Assembly (NCBI GenBank): GCA_033060915.1
Contig: CM065381.1
Span: forward strand, 36,611,836 to 36,675,835
Length of the DNA: 64,000 nt
From: Euryodendron excelsum
Taxonomy: Eukaryota; Streptophyta; Magnoliopsida; Ericales; Pentaphylacaceae
Direction of reading: 5' to 3'
The position numbers were made by a program, and so were the translations under genes. The notes under the pieces were generated by a model. That model saw only the letters and a list, made by a program, of their open reading frames with translations, was not told the origin of the DNA and made no database searches. This document shows positions 11,272-21,030 of this stretch, piece after piece (the first letter of the stretch is position 1; each line of letters starts with the position of its first letter).

Positions 11272-14200
11272 CAGAGCCTCATCCAACGTGAAAAGGGTCT
11301 ATCAACTCAGTCTAAAAACCATATAATTCGATATACAGAGCTCGAACACTCCCTAAACCCTAGCCTCCTTAGATTTTCCAAACCCTAGCCACCATACACA
11401 AACCCTAGCCTCATATACACTCCTATACATCCCCATACACTCATACACTAGCCTTCAACCCTCCTTTGAAGACTTGAAGAGCTGCAATCTAAAGCTTGAA
11501 GATAACTCTTGAAGATTGAAGACGAAGATCAAGACGAAGACCGAAGATCGAAGACAAGCAAGGCGCGCAAAATAAACAAGATATTGTATTGTGCATATCT
11601 TGGTCTTGCATATTCCAAAAGTCATTTTCAAAGTTGTTTTCAAAATCGTTTTCAAACTTGTTTTCAAAATTGCATCAAAATCTCATTTTTCAAAACATGT
11701 TTTCAAAATCACAATCCTAAGGTGATTCTAGCCTTTCCATGGCTAGAGTTGCTTTAGAAAAGTGTTACATTCAAAGTGACCAATATGGTCCATATTTTCA
11801 ACTCTTGTTATTTTCAAAATCGCTTTCCTAAAGTGGTTCTAGCCCTCCTATGGTTAGAATTGTTTTAGGAAAGTGAGATGTTTTTACACTTCCTAAAAAC
11901 TCTATTTTCAAAAAACCTTTTTCCTAAAAATCTCTTTCAACATACTTTCCTAAAACTCTCATCTTCAAAGTTGTTTTCAAAAACTCCCTCCAAAATCTAT
12001 TTTTCAAAGATTCCTTTTTCAACTCCTTTCCAAAAACCCTTCCTCCTCAAAATTCACTTTCCCAAAAACTCTCTCCAATAATCTCCTTCCAAAAATCTTT
12101 CTAAAAAACTCTCTTTCCAAAACCTTCCTTCTAGAAACTCTCCTCTAGGATTTCCTTCCAAAACCTTCGTTTCCAAAAACACACTTTCCAAAAATTCCTT
12201 CTCTTTAAAATCTTTTTCCAAAACCTCTATCTTCAAATTCACTTTCCAAAAACTCCTCCCTAGGATTCCCTTCTAGAAAACCTTCATTTCCAAAAACGCA
12301 CTTTCCAAAAATCCTCTCTTTAGAGCCCAAATCAAGCCCTAGAACTCACAATTAGAAAACCCTAATTTTCTTTCCAAAAACATGATTTTCAAACTTCGCC
12401 CCAAACCTAGGTTTCCAAAACCTCTTATTTTCACATCCGAACTATACACGTTTCCAAAACCTATTTTCTACGTCGAAACTATAATTTTCCAAATCTAGGG
12501 TTTCTAGAATCTCCCTTTCCAAATCCTTACCAAATCTTATCTTCTCTTTAGGAAACCGAATCAAATCTTCCCGTTTAGGAAACCAAATCCAATCCTCCGT
12601 TTTCGGAAAGAAATCAAACTTTCTCCTTTAGAAATCAAATCGAATCCCTTCCTAATCCAAATCTTTCCTAATTTGAATCCTTCCTAATCTTCTCATTTCC
12701 TAAATCTTAAAGTTTTCAAAACTTGAACATTAAAATCTTTCCTAAATTTTAAAACTTAACTTTCAAATCTTTCCTAATTCAACCATTTCCTAATTCTACC
12801 CTCTTTTCAAATCTTAACTTTTTAAACCTAAGTTTTCAAACTAGTCCTAAACTCAACCTTTTCTAATCTCAAGATTTTTTAAAATTCAAATTCTAAAACT
12901 TTCTAAATCCTAAACTTTCTAAATTTCAAAACATTCCAAAATTCAAAACTTTCTTAACTTGAAACTTTCTAAATTCTAAACCTTTCTTAAATTAAACTTT
13001 CCTAATTCAAAACATTTCTAAACTCAATACTTTCTTATTTCAAAACCTTTCTTAAAACGAAACTCTCCAATTTCAAAACTTTCCTATTTTCAAAGCTTCC
13101 TTGTTTTCTAAACATTCCAATTTTCAAAACTTTCCTATTTCAAAACTTTCCTAATTTGGGAACTTTCCTAATTCGAAAAATTTCCAAAAATAAAACTTGC
13201 CAAAAATGAAACTTTCCTAATTCGAAACTTTCCTAAATAGGACCTTTTCCTAATTCAAACATTTCCTAAATCCTATCTTTCCTAATCTCTTAAACCTTCC
13301 AAATCAAGTCAAATCTTTCCTAAGTCTCTTCTCTTTCCTAAGTCTAGGTTTCCTAAACCTCCATCTTTCCAAAACAAGTCTAAATCTTTCTTCCAAGTTC
13401 TATCTTTTCAAATCAAAATCCAATCTCTTTAATTCTAGAATTCTAAATTCCAATTTTCAATCTTCTATTCTAAGTTCAATCTCTCAATTTTCTAATCCAA
13501 TTTCCAATTCAATCTCTTTCTTTCAAATCAATCTCTTTTCAATCGGACTCCGGTCCGAACTACGACTGATCTGATTCCTCCAAAAGGATACGTAGGCAAC
13601 CTTCATAGGTGCGGTCACAACATTTTTCAAATCTCAAATCTCACAACATGTTTCAAATTTCTATTTCTACAACTTCTTTCTAATCTCCAATCCTACAACA
13701 TTCTGTCAAGTTTCCAATTCCATAACTCTTTTCAAATCTCTATTCAATTTCAATTTCTAATCTATCCTTCCAAATCTTTATTCTAAAATCAAATCAAATT
13801 CTTCTTTTCAAATTTCTTTCCAAATCTACTTTCCAACTTCTCTTATCTTGCACTTGCATATCATGTATCATGATAGTTTTTAAACATTGCTTTTCAAGGT
13901 AGATGGGATTGAACTATAGTTGGTTGAAGACTCTCATAGGTGAATCTAGGGTAGATTGACATGTAGGTACCAAAAGGGCGGGGTAGGGTGATAGTTTAGT
14001 GCGTCTTCCCTATACGTAACCAACCTCCGAACCTAGATCACTGATTTCAAAGACCAAAAGGAGTTATTTTTCAAAAAAATGAGCTAAATGTTTTTCAAAG
14101 GTTGCCAAACAACCTGTTTTCTTAAAAACCCTCTCTTGAGGTGGTATTTTCAAAAACCTTTTTCCAAAAACCCTAAGTATAGTCTTCGGATTATTCTTAG

Positions 14201-14664
14201 TTTTTAGGTGACCTAACTCACCTTAATCAAGTTAGGTGGCGACTCCAAATCTTTTTCAAAAACCCTTTATTCAAATCAAATTTTCAATTCAAACCTAGTC
14301 GCACTCATTGTTCTGGGAGGGTGAGTTCTAACGAGAGAGTACAACATTTTTCCCGCTTGTGTGAGTATTCCTCCGAGTGCGAAAAATTTGGGCGCGACAC
14401 TTGGTTCTATTTGCTTGCTTTACTTCGATCTTCGCTTTAATCGTCAACAACTTCTAAGTTGCAATACTTCAAGTCTTCAATGAGGCTTTGGAGGCTAGCA
14501 TATAAATATATATGAGTGTATGTGAGTGTATATGAGTGTATGGAGGCTAGGGTTTGGAGAACCTAAAGAAAACTAGGGTGTAAAAGGGCTTCAAGCTCTG
14601 AATATCAAACAACAGGGTTTTTGGACTGAGTTTGCGAACCCTTTTCACGTTGGAGGAGGTTTTG

Positions 14665-14740
14665 TATTTATAGACAGAAGATTGACCTGACGACTGTTGC
14701 GGTGGCACCAGGCAAAATTTCCTTCTGGCGCCACTAGGAA
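14665..14740 (-). promoter_or_regulatory. Promoter of solo LTR 3
   Basis: TATAAATA on the minus strand at 14672-14665 is preceded by GGTGCC and TGGCGCC blocks (14700-14740). The palindromes are partly decayed compared with element A. Confidence 0.55.
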
Positions 14741-16156
14741 AAGTTTTAAAGTCAGTAAGCAACGTATCTTCAGAAGATTTGGGCGCCTGTACTAGTGACT
14801 ACCATGCAATTTTTAGCCTGGCTTCACTAGAAGTGACTCTAGAAGGTTTAGGAATAGTTTAAAGAGCCGGGAATGGCCCAAAGGGCCGGAAAGAGACAAG
14901 AACCCTTAGAATAGTGTCTCGGGGTGGTAGACTTGAAAAAAAAATGACAGGACGTATTGAAGGGGTTGCTCGAGCCATTAGGGGCAAAACGGTCAATCGG
15001 GTAGGAAAGCTGCCGAGATAGACTTGGAATGTCCCAGAAGACGACTGACGGCTTGGAAACATTAGCTAGAATGTTCCAGGAGGTTACCGGTTGGAAGAGG
15101 CGATCGGATGTCTAGGGGCAAAATGGTCATTTTGCACCAGGTTTGCCAGAACTGACTCAGAATGGCATAAAAATGTATCAGAAGGCCAAGGATACTATCA
15201 GAAGCATCCCCGGGAGGTTACCGGTTTGATACCCAAAGCTAGTGTGGTTCCCGGGGCCCTCAGATGCCTAGGGCCAAAATGATCATTTTGACTAAAGGGT
15301 TTCAAAATTTGCCCGAAACTGATTGGAAGGCACTTAAACATGCCGGAACATCTTTGGGATGGTCCTGGAAGGATGGACTTATTGTCCTAAGGACTTAGGT
15401 ACTTTCTTAAGAAATGTGCCAGAAATGGCCCTAGGGGCAGTATGGTCATTTTTCATCGGAGTGGGCTAGCAAGCACTAGTGTTGACCCGGTTTTTGAGTG
15501 TTTCCATCATTCTGACGGTGGTCCTGTGACATAGGGGTTTGTTGGCAATTCCCAATGTCGACCTTTTTGTGAGTGTTTTCGCTACTCTAACAGTTGCGAT
15601 GTTTGCGAGTATTTCTTTTACTCTAACGGGTTCCGATCATTCTAGAGACTGCTTGATCTTAGGAAGCTACTAAGTGGACTTATCGCCTGAGGAATAAACT
15701 TTTTTGAAAGACGTGCCGAATAACGGACATTTCTTCATTGGCGAGCTAGCGGGTACCAAAAGTGGACCACTTTACTATCTTAGGGACTTAGGGTCTCATC
15801 CCAGTTGACAGGTTTGAAGGAACTTATCATTTCGAAGATTTTTCTCAGAAAACGTGCCAGACAGGATTGATTTACCACCTTGAGGAATTAACTTTTTCGA
15901 AAGATGTGTCAAATTTAATTGGAATTGGAATTGGACTTGAAATTGGATTTGAGATTAAAATGGGGACTTACTATCTTTGAAAAGACATGCCCACTGGAAT
16001 TGGACCGAACAATGTCTCAAGGCACTTTGGTCGAAGCCGTTGATTGATTGAATTAGGTTTGGAAAACTAATTTAAATTGAAATATGTCCATATTGACTTG
16101 AACTTAAGTATGGACGGACTGGAGACTACCGAGCAGGCAAAAATGGGGTGCTCACA

Positions 16157-16544
16157 CCCAGTCGACGGGTTTGAAGGGACTTACTGTTCCGAAGAGTTTT
16201 CTTAAAAAACGTGCTAAATTGGATGGTCTTACCACCTGAGAGATCAACTTTCTCAAAAGGCATGCCAGATTTGATTTAAATTGGACTTAGATTTGAAATT
16301 GAATTTGAGATTTAAATGGGGACTCACCATTTCTAGAAAGGCGTGTCAACTGGAATTGGACTGAGCAATGCCCCAAAGACATTTTGGTCATTTTGCTTTT
16401 GTTGGGTCCAATGGGCCTGTGAAGTGATTAATTGACTAGATTGAGTCTAAGAAATTGATTTAGATTTGAATGTTTCTGTTTTGGTTTGAATATGAGTCTG
16501 GGTGGATTGGAGATTGTCGAGCGAGCAAAAATAGGGTGCTTACA
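16157..16544 (-). mobile_element. Element B 3' LTR, right piece (start of U3)
   Basis: The sequence after the CCCAG duplication continues the LTR interrupted at 1739 and ends GGTGCTTACA at 16544, the 5' end of U3 on the minus strand. It joins directly to the polypurine tract. No gene. Confidence 0.85.
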
Positions 16545-16567
16545 ACTGCCCCTCTTTTTCTGTCTTT
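16545..16567 (-). other. Polypurine tract of element B
   Basis: Read on the minus strand the last bases before the 3' LTR form a purine run (AAAGACAGAAAAAGAGGGG followed by CAGT). It matches the tract at 33090-33112 before the 3' LTR of element A. It marks where plus-strand DNA synthesis starts. Confidence 0.85.
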
Positions 16568-16742
16568 GCTTAACGAAGGTAGAAAATGATAAAGTAAGAG
16601 TCCCATGTTGACCGCAAGGTGATCGGAGGGACAGACTTTGAAAATATTTGAAGACTGGAACTTAAAAATGGATATCCGGCCTTAGGGTGCGTTTGAAATA
16701 GGGTTTTGGCAAGAAAAAGGGTAAAACTGCCCAGAATTGGAC

Positions 16743-16804
16743 AGTGGCGCCACTAGCATTGCCTTCTGTTTTATAAATGCCTTGGCACCATTACTAGTGG
16801 CGTT
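16743..16804 (+). promoter_or_regulatory. Promoter-like palindromes upstream of the PMD gene in element B
   Basis: GTGGCGCCACTAG at 16744, a TATAAA-type motif at about 16771 and a second GGCACCATTACTAGTGGCG block (16783-16801) lie just inside the polypurine tract and about 1.8 kb upstream of the PMD start codon. They resemble the TGGCGCCA palindromes plus TATA box of the LTR promoter. The promoter role is inferred. The rest of 16568-18589 has no gene: it is AT-rich leader with T and A runs. Confidence 0.5.
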
Positions 16805-18180
16805 AAGGTTGTGACTTAAATTAGCAAACTTCTGGTTTGAAGTTTTGCGAGTTTGTGAAAAGGTTTTGAATGTTTGAGAGCTTCTTCGAGTGTTTCGTAG
16901 CAAGTGAGGCTTAAGCATTGAAGGAGTGACTTTAGGGATCATTGGAGAAGTGCCGGGAGTGGTCACCATCGCTGGAATAGTTGTCGAAGAAGAAGATTTT
17001 ACCCGAGAACTCCAAGAGATGAGTTTTTTGTTTTTTTTGTTGATTTTGATGTGTAGAACTCCATTTGAGTTGTGTAAATAGTTGAAATTGATGTTTTGAT
17101 GTGTTTTGAACGCTTTGGTGGAGTTATTTTTTGCATTCTGATGCTTGTTTGATTGAATTTGGGTAGCTTTACATGTTTATGTGAAGAGAGTTTCTGCAGG
17201 AATTGGAGATTTACTCCTACAACTTTGGGTATTGAGTTTTTTGGCTAGATTTTTATAATATGGGCCTTAGAAAAATGTGTTTAATAGCTGTATGCAATTT
17301 CATGATTTTTTTTTAAAAATTTTGCGAATTTTTTGTTTTCAAAAAATAAAAAAATAGGTTAAAAATAAGAAAAATTAGAAAATGATGGAAATATCTAACT
17401 TTAAACCCCCAGAAAAATGTGAGAATATTTTAGAAAACATTTGAAGTGGTTTTGAAAAACTTTTACAGTAATCTTGAAAATCCTTGAATTTTTGAAAATT
17501 AGAACATGTCTTTGAAATTTTTTTTTTAAATCTGGAAAATGTGCACAGATTCTTGTGTGGATGTTGGTATTATGTGATTGTGATATCGTAAAGTGCATTG
17601 TTTATATTTTGTTGTAGTATTGTAGGCGTTGTAGGGGCCATTTTTAAATAGAACTCCGCCAAAATTTTTGAGAAAAAGTTAGAGAATTGTTTGAAATGAA
17701 ATCTTTTTGAAGGGAAAATATATAAAACCTTTGAGGGAGCGGCCTTTTTGGCAGAGAAAGCCCTGAGAAACTCGAGGACCCTAAAACTATATGAAGAAAA
17801 ATTTAAGAAATTTTTTTAAAAAAAATGGAGTTTTGAATGAAAATTTTGAAGGAAACACTTAGAAGAATTTTGAAAATGGATTTTGAATTTGGAAACTTTG
17901 GAATTTGATGAGAACTTTTAAATAATTGAAAGCTTAAGAAATTCTTGGAGAATTGATTTTTGAATAGGAGGTTTTGAAAGAAGAGGATTTTAGAAAGTCT
18001 TGAAACCTGATTGGAATAAAAATCTTTTTGAAGAAGGAACTTGAGATAGACTTTGATTGGAAATTTTTGCAATTTGATTTTGAAATGAAACTTTTGACTT
18101 TGAATTAAAAACTCTTTTAATTTGAAATTTGGACAAAGCGTGTAGAGAATTTGCTCTACCTTGAAAGTTGACTTCTTGAA

Positions 18181-18490
18181 GACAAAAATGTATAGAAAAT
18201 TCATTTTGACTTGAAATGAAAATTTTCAAGACAAAATGTATAGAAAATTCATTTTGACTCAAAACTTGACCTTTAAAGACAAAATGTGTAGAAAATTCAC
18301 TTTGACTTAACATTTGAAAATCTTTCTAAAGCAAAAAGTATAGGAAATTCTTTTTGACTCAAAACTTGATATTTTTTTTTACTTCAAATTTGAATTTTAA
18401 AATCAAAATGTGTAGGAAATTCATTTTGACTTGAAACTTGACTTTTAAAATCAAAATATGTAGAAAATTCATTTTGGCTTATCATTTGAC
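18181..18490. repeat. Degenerate ~50-bp tandem repeat upstream of the PMD start in B
   Basis: Units built on CAAAATGTGTAGAAAATTCA followed by TTTTGACT recur at about 18181, 18231, 18278, 18331, 18402 and 18452. Element A has no comparable array in the same place (31860-31960), so it expanded in B only. The open frames through it are repeat artefacts. Confidence 0.75.
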
Positions 18491-18589
18491 ATCTTTTTTC
18501 CTTTTTTTTTTTTTTTCTTTCTTTTCCTTCTTTATACCTTTTTTGAGCTATACTTACCATATGTCGATATTCTTACCTCGATCTTTAGG

Positions 18590-19446
18590 ATGGCAGGCGT
18601 AGGCGATGATAGTTCGGAGAGGAGGCGCTGGTCTGGGAAGGGTGCCCACATAGATTCAGTAGGCAGCTCTAGTCATTCCAAAAGTAGCCTGAGGTCCACT
18701 AGCCGAGTGTCCTCCAGCTAAAGCAGAAGGGGGAGTAGACCTCTAGTCGACCCTTTCCCTTTAGTTGAGCCAGCCTTCGAAGAGGAGATGGATGTAAAGG
18801 AGGAGGTACCAGGCCTTAGTGATCGGGTGACAGGTTATGGGCGGGCCTCCTCTAGGCATAGACAGACAGCCGCAGATCTTGGTAACTTGGAGATACCGGA
18901 TATTCCTTCGCTAAGGGATTTAGCTTATCATCCTAGCATATACTTTTGACAGCACTTGCCTCCTCCACGGGTACACGCATCATTCAGTGGGGTTGTTCAT
19001 CTTATCTTCAACATTATGTAGTGGGTGGCTCCATCTTACCGGGCCTTCTTAGCAAAGATTGGGTTTGGGGCGTTTATTGGACTCCAGGCTAACCACCTGA
19101 ATAGACATCTGGTCTTGGCCTTGATTGAGAGGTGGTTTGGAGAGACCGAGATTTTTCATTTTGTGGGCTTCGAGTTGGGACCTACTCCCTTGGATTGGGC
19201 CATCATCACGGGACTTTCCTTTGTCGGTCGACGGATCCGCCTACAGTCAGTCAGTATGGTTGATGCATGCATTTTGTTGGACTTACCTCCTCTTGAGCAT
19301 TCTGCCTTTCTAGTCTCTTGGCTTAGTCGGGATGATAGTACCTTTGTTGTTGAGCCACCATTTGCCCAGTGAGACATCATGAGGTGGTGACTTATTTTGT
19401 ACATCATTTTGAGCTACTTCTGCAACAAAAAGAAGTCACTTGTCCC
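18590..19446 (+). pseudogene. PMD (plant mobile domain) gene of element B, 5' part
   Basis: ATG at 18590 follows an AG acceptor-like site (CTTTAGG), as in element A, and was chosen because both copies share it. The N-terminus is Ser/Arg-rich and acidic. From about residue 146 comes a plant-mobile-domain (MAIN/MAIL1-like, aminotransferase-like) segment with RHLVLALIERWF and FVGFELGPTPLDWAIITGLS, the family's Trp-rich block and the F..G...TPLD.A...GL block. The frame runs unbroken by indels to 19446 but has stops, including about 18719, 18947, 19018 and 19370. Element A then inserts; the frame resumes at 37831. PMD proteins of hosts act in silencing and transcript control. The function here is unknown. 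Confidence 0.75.
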
Positions 19447-19689
19447 TGTAAGCACCCAATTTTTGACCGCTCGACAGTCTACACTCTGTCCAGACTTGTT
19501 TTCAAGTCATTGCGGACATATTCCAATCGAATCCAATTCTCTAGGTCCAAATTCCATCTTTCCACAACTTCGTGGGCCTGTTAGGCCCAAATCGAGGCAA
19601 AATGACCAAAATGCCCTTAGGGGCATTGTCCTTTCTTATTCCAATTCCAATCCCTCTCTCGAGACAGTTTATTCCTCGAGATGGTCTGA

Positions 19690-20115
19690 GTAGCGAAACT
19701 ACTCACAAAACCATTAGAGTAGCGGAAATACTCACAAAACCGTTAGAGTGGCGGAAACACTCCCAATCCAGGCACGTCTCCTCGGAGACGGTAAGACCCC
19801 TTTCTAATCCCTCTCTCAAGACAGTTTATTCTTCAAGACGGTTCCAATCCAGGCACGTTTCTTTGGAGACGGTAAGACCCCTTCCAGTCCCACTCTCGAG
19901 ACAGTTTATTCCTCGAGACGGTCCGAGTAGCAAAACTACTCACAGAACCGTTAGAGTAGCGGAAATACTCACAGAACCTTTAGAGTAGCGGAAATACTCA
20001 CAGAACCGTTAGAGTAGCGGAAATACTCAACCCCGTCCGAGTAGCGGAAATACTCACAAATCATCAACCACGTCCGAGTAGCGGAAATACTCACACCGTT
20101 AGAGTGGCAGAAACA
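19690..20115 (+). repeat. 29-bp hairpin repeat array in U3 (GAGTG/A...C/TACTC)
   Basis: The unit is about 29 bp: GTTAGAGTAGCGGAAATACT followed by CACAAAACC. It contains GAGTA-GCGGAAA-TACTC or GAGTG-GCGGAAA-CACTC, so the variable base in the left arm is matched in the right arm. A further variant is GAGTAGCAAAACTACTC. Arrays of the same unit are in the 3' LTR (33350-33710), in element D (63500-63860) and, reversed, near 1510-1570. Confidence 0.85.
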
Positions 20116-20905
20116 CTCAAAACCTAGGTCAACACCCGTGTCTGTTAGCTCACTTCGGTGAAAAATGACCAAATTACCCTTTGGACCTTTTCCGGTCAAG
20201 ATGACCATTTTGCCCCTAGGCATCCGAATGCCCCGGGAACCACACCGGCTCTGGGTATCAAACCGGTAATGTCCCGAGAATACTTTTTATAGTATTCTCA
20301 ACCTTCCTTTACCTTCCCGGATCATTCCGAGTCAGTTCCGGCCAACCCGGTACAAAATGACTGTTTGCCCCTAGAAGTCCGGTCTCCTTCTTCGACCACA
20401 CCGGCTCTAGGTATCAAACCGGTAATGTCCCGAGAATACTTTTTATAGTATTCTCAATCTTCTTTTACTTTTTCGGACCATTCCGAGTCTGTTCCCCCTG
20501 GTAGGCCGGTCTCCTTTTCCGACCACGCCGGCTCTGGGAATCAAACTGGCAACCTCTGGGAACATTCTGATTAATGTTTCCAGATCCCAAGTCTTCTTCC
20601 GGGACAGTTTGAGTCTGTCCCGGCAGTTTTCCTGTCCGGTTGACCGTTTTGCCCCTAAAGGCTCGGTCGACCTTTCTGACACATCTTATCTTCATTTTTC
20701 AAGTCAAATACCTTCAGGACACTATTTTAAGTGTTCCTGCTCCCTTATGGCCTTCTGAGTCGTTCTCGGCTCCTTCAAATCATTCCCGGACTTTCCAGAG
20801 TCACTCCTAGTGAAGCCGGGCTAAAAGTTACATGGTAGTCACTAGTATAGGAGCCCAAATCTACTCAAAGATACGTTGCTTGCCGACCTTAAACCTTTCC
20901 TAATT

Positions 20906-21030
20906 GGCTGGCACCACTAGTAGTGGCGCCAAGCCAAAAAATGGCCTGGCGCCACTCCTAGTGGCACCAGTGTAAAGTTTGCCCTAGCGCCACTGCAATA
21001 GGCGCCAGGTTGGTCCTCCCTCTATAAATA
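20906..21030 (+). promoter_or_regulatory. Promoter of element A 5' LTR
   Basis: Palindromes at 20906-20935, 20943-20968 and 20981-21009 (TGGCGCCACT / AGTGGCGCCA arms, a few bases changed) precede TATAAATA at 21023-21030. Transcription would start about 30 bp further on, leaving about 3.3 kb of R/U5 before the PBS. Telo-box words AAACCCTAG follow at 21139-21166. Confidence 0.72.

Larger units (their letters stand above)
9080..14399 (+). mobile_element. Solo LTR 1 (5.32 kb), complete
   Basis: It starts TGTAAGCACC at 9080 and ends GGGCGCGACA at 14399. The perfect target duplication CTTGG lies at 9075-9079 and 14400-14404, interrupting the minus-oriented LTR 3. No internal element sequence is present. 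Order: U3 with an 80-bp tandem array (9291-9723), degenerate GC-rich repeats (about 9790-11060), palindromes and TATA box (11150-11271), then about 3.1 kb of G-poor R/U5. It shares the LTR ends of element A. No genes. Confidence 0.92.
1740..16156 (-). mobile_element. Solo LTR 3 of the long-LTR family, nested in the B 3' LTR and itself holding two solo LTRs
   Basis: The ends are TGCCGCGCC... at 1740 and ...GGTGCTCACA at 16156, each one base off the family ends (TGTCGCGCC and TGCTTACA). The flanks are CCCTG (1735-1739) and CCCAG (16157-16161), a target-site duplication with one mismatch. Removing the two nested LTRs with their duplications leaves about 4.5 kb, a full LTR with no internal region, hence a solo LTR. 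Its pieces are 1740-1807, 6390-9079 and 14400-16156. The 6390-9079 piece is AG/T-rich low-complexity R/U5 sequence without genes. Confidence 0.82.

Noticed and set aside
17803..18313. Overlapping minus-strand frames upstream of the PMD gene in B
   Set aside because: They follow a degenerate ~50-bp repeat and are not kept in element A.
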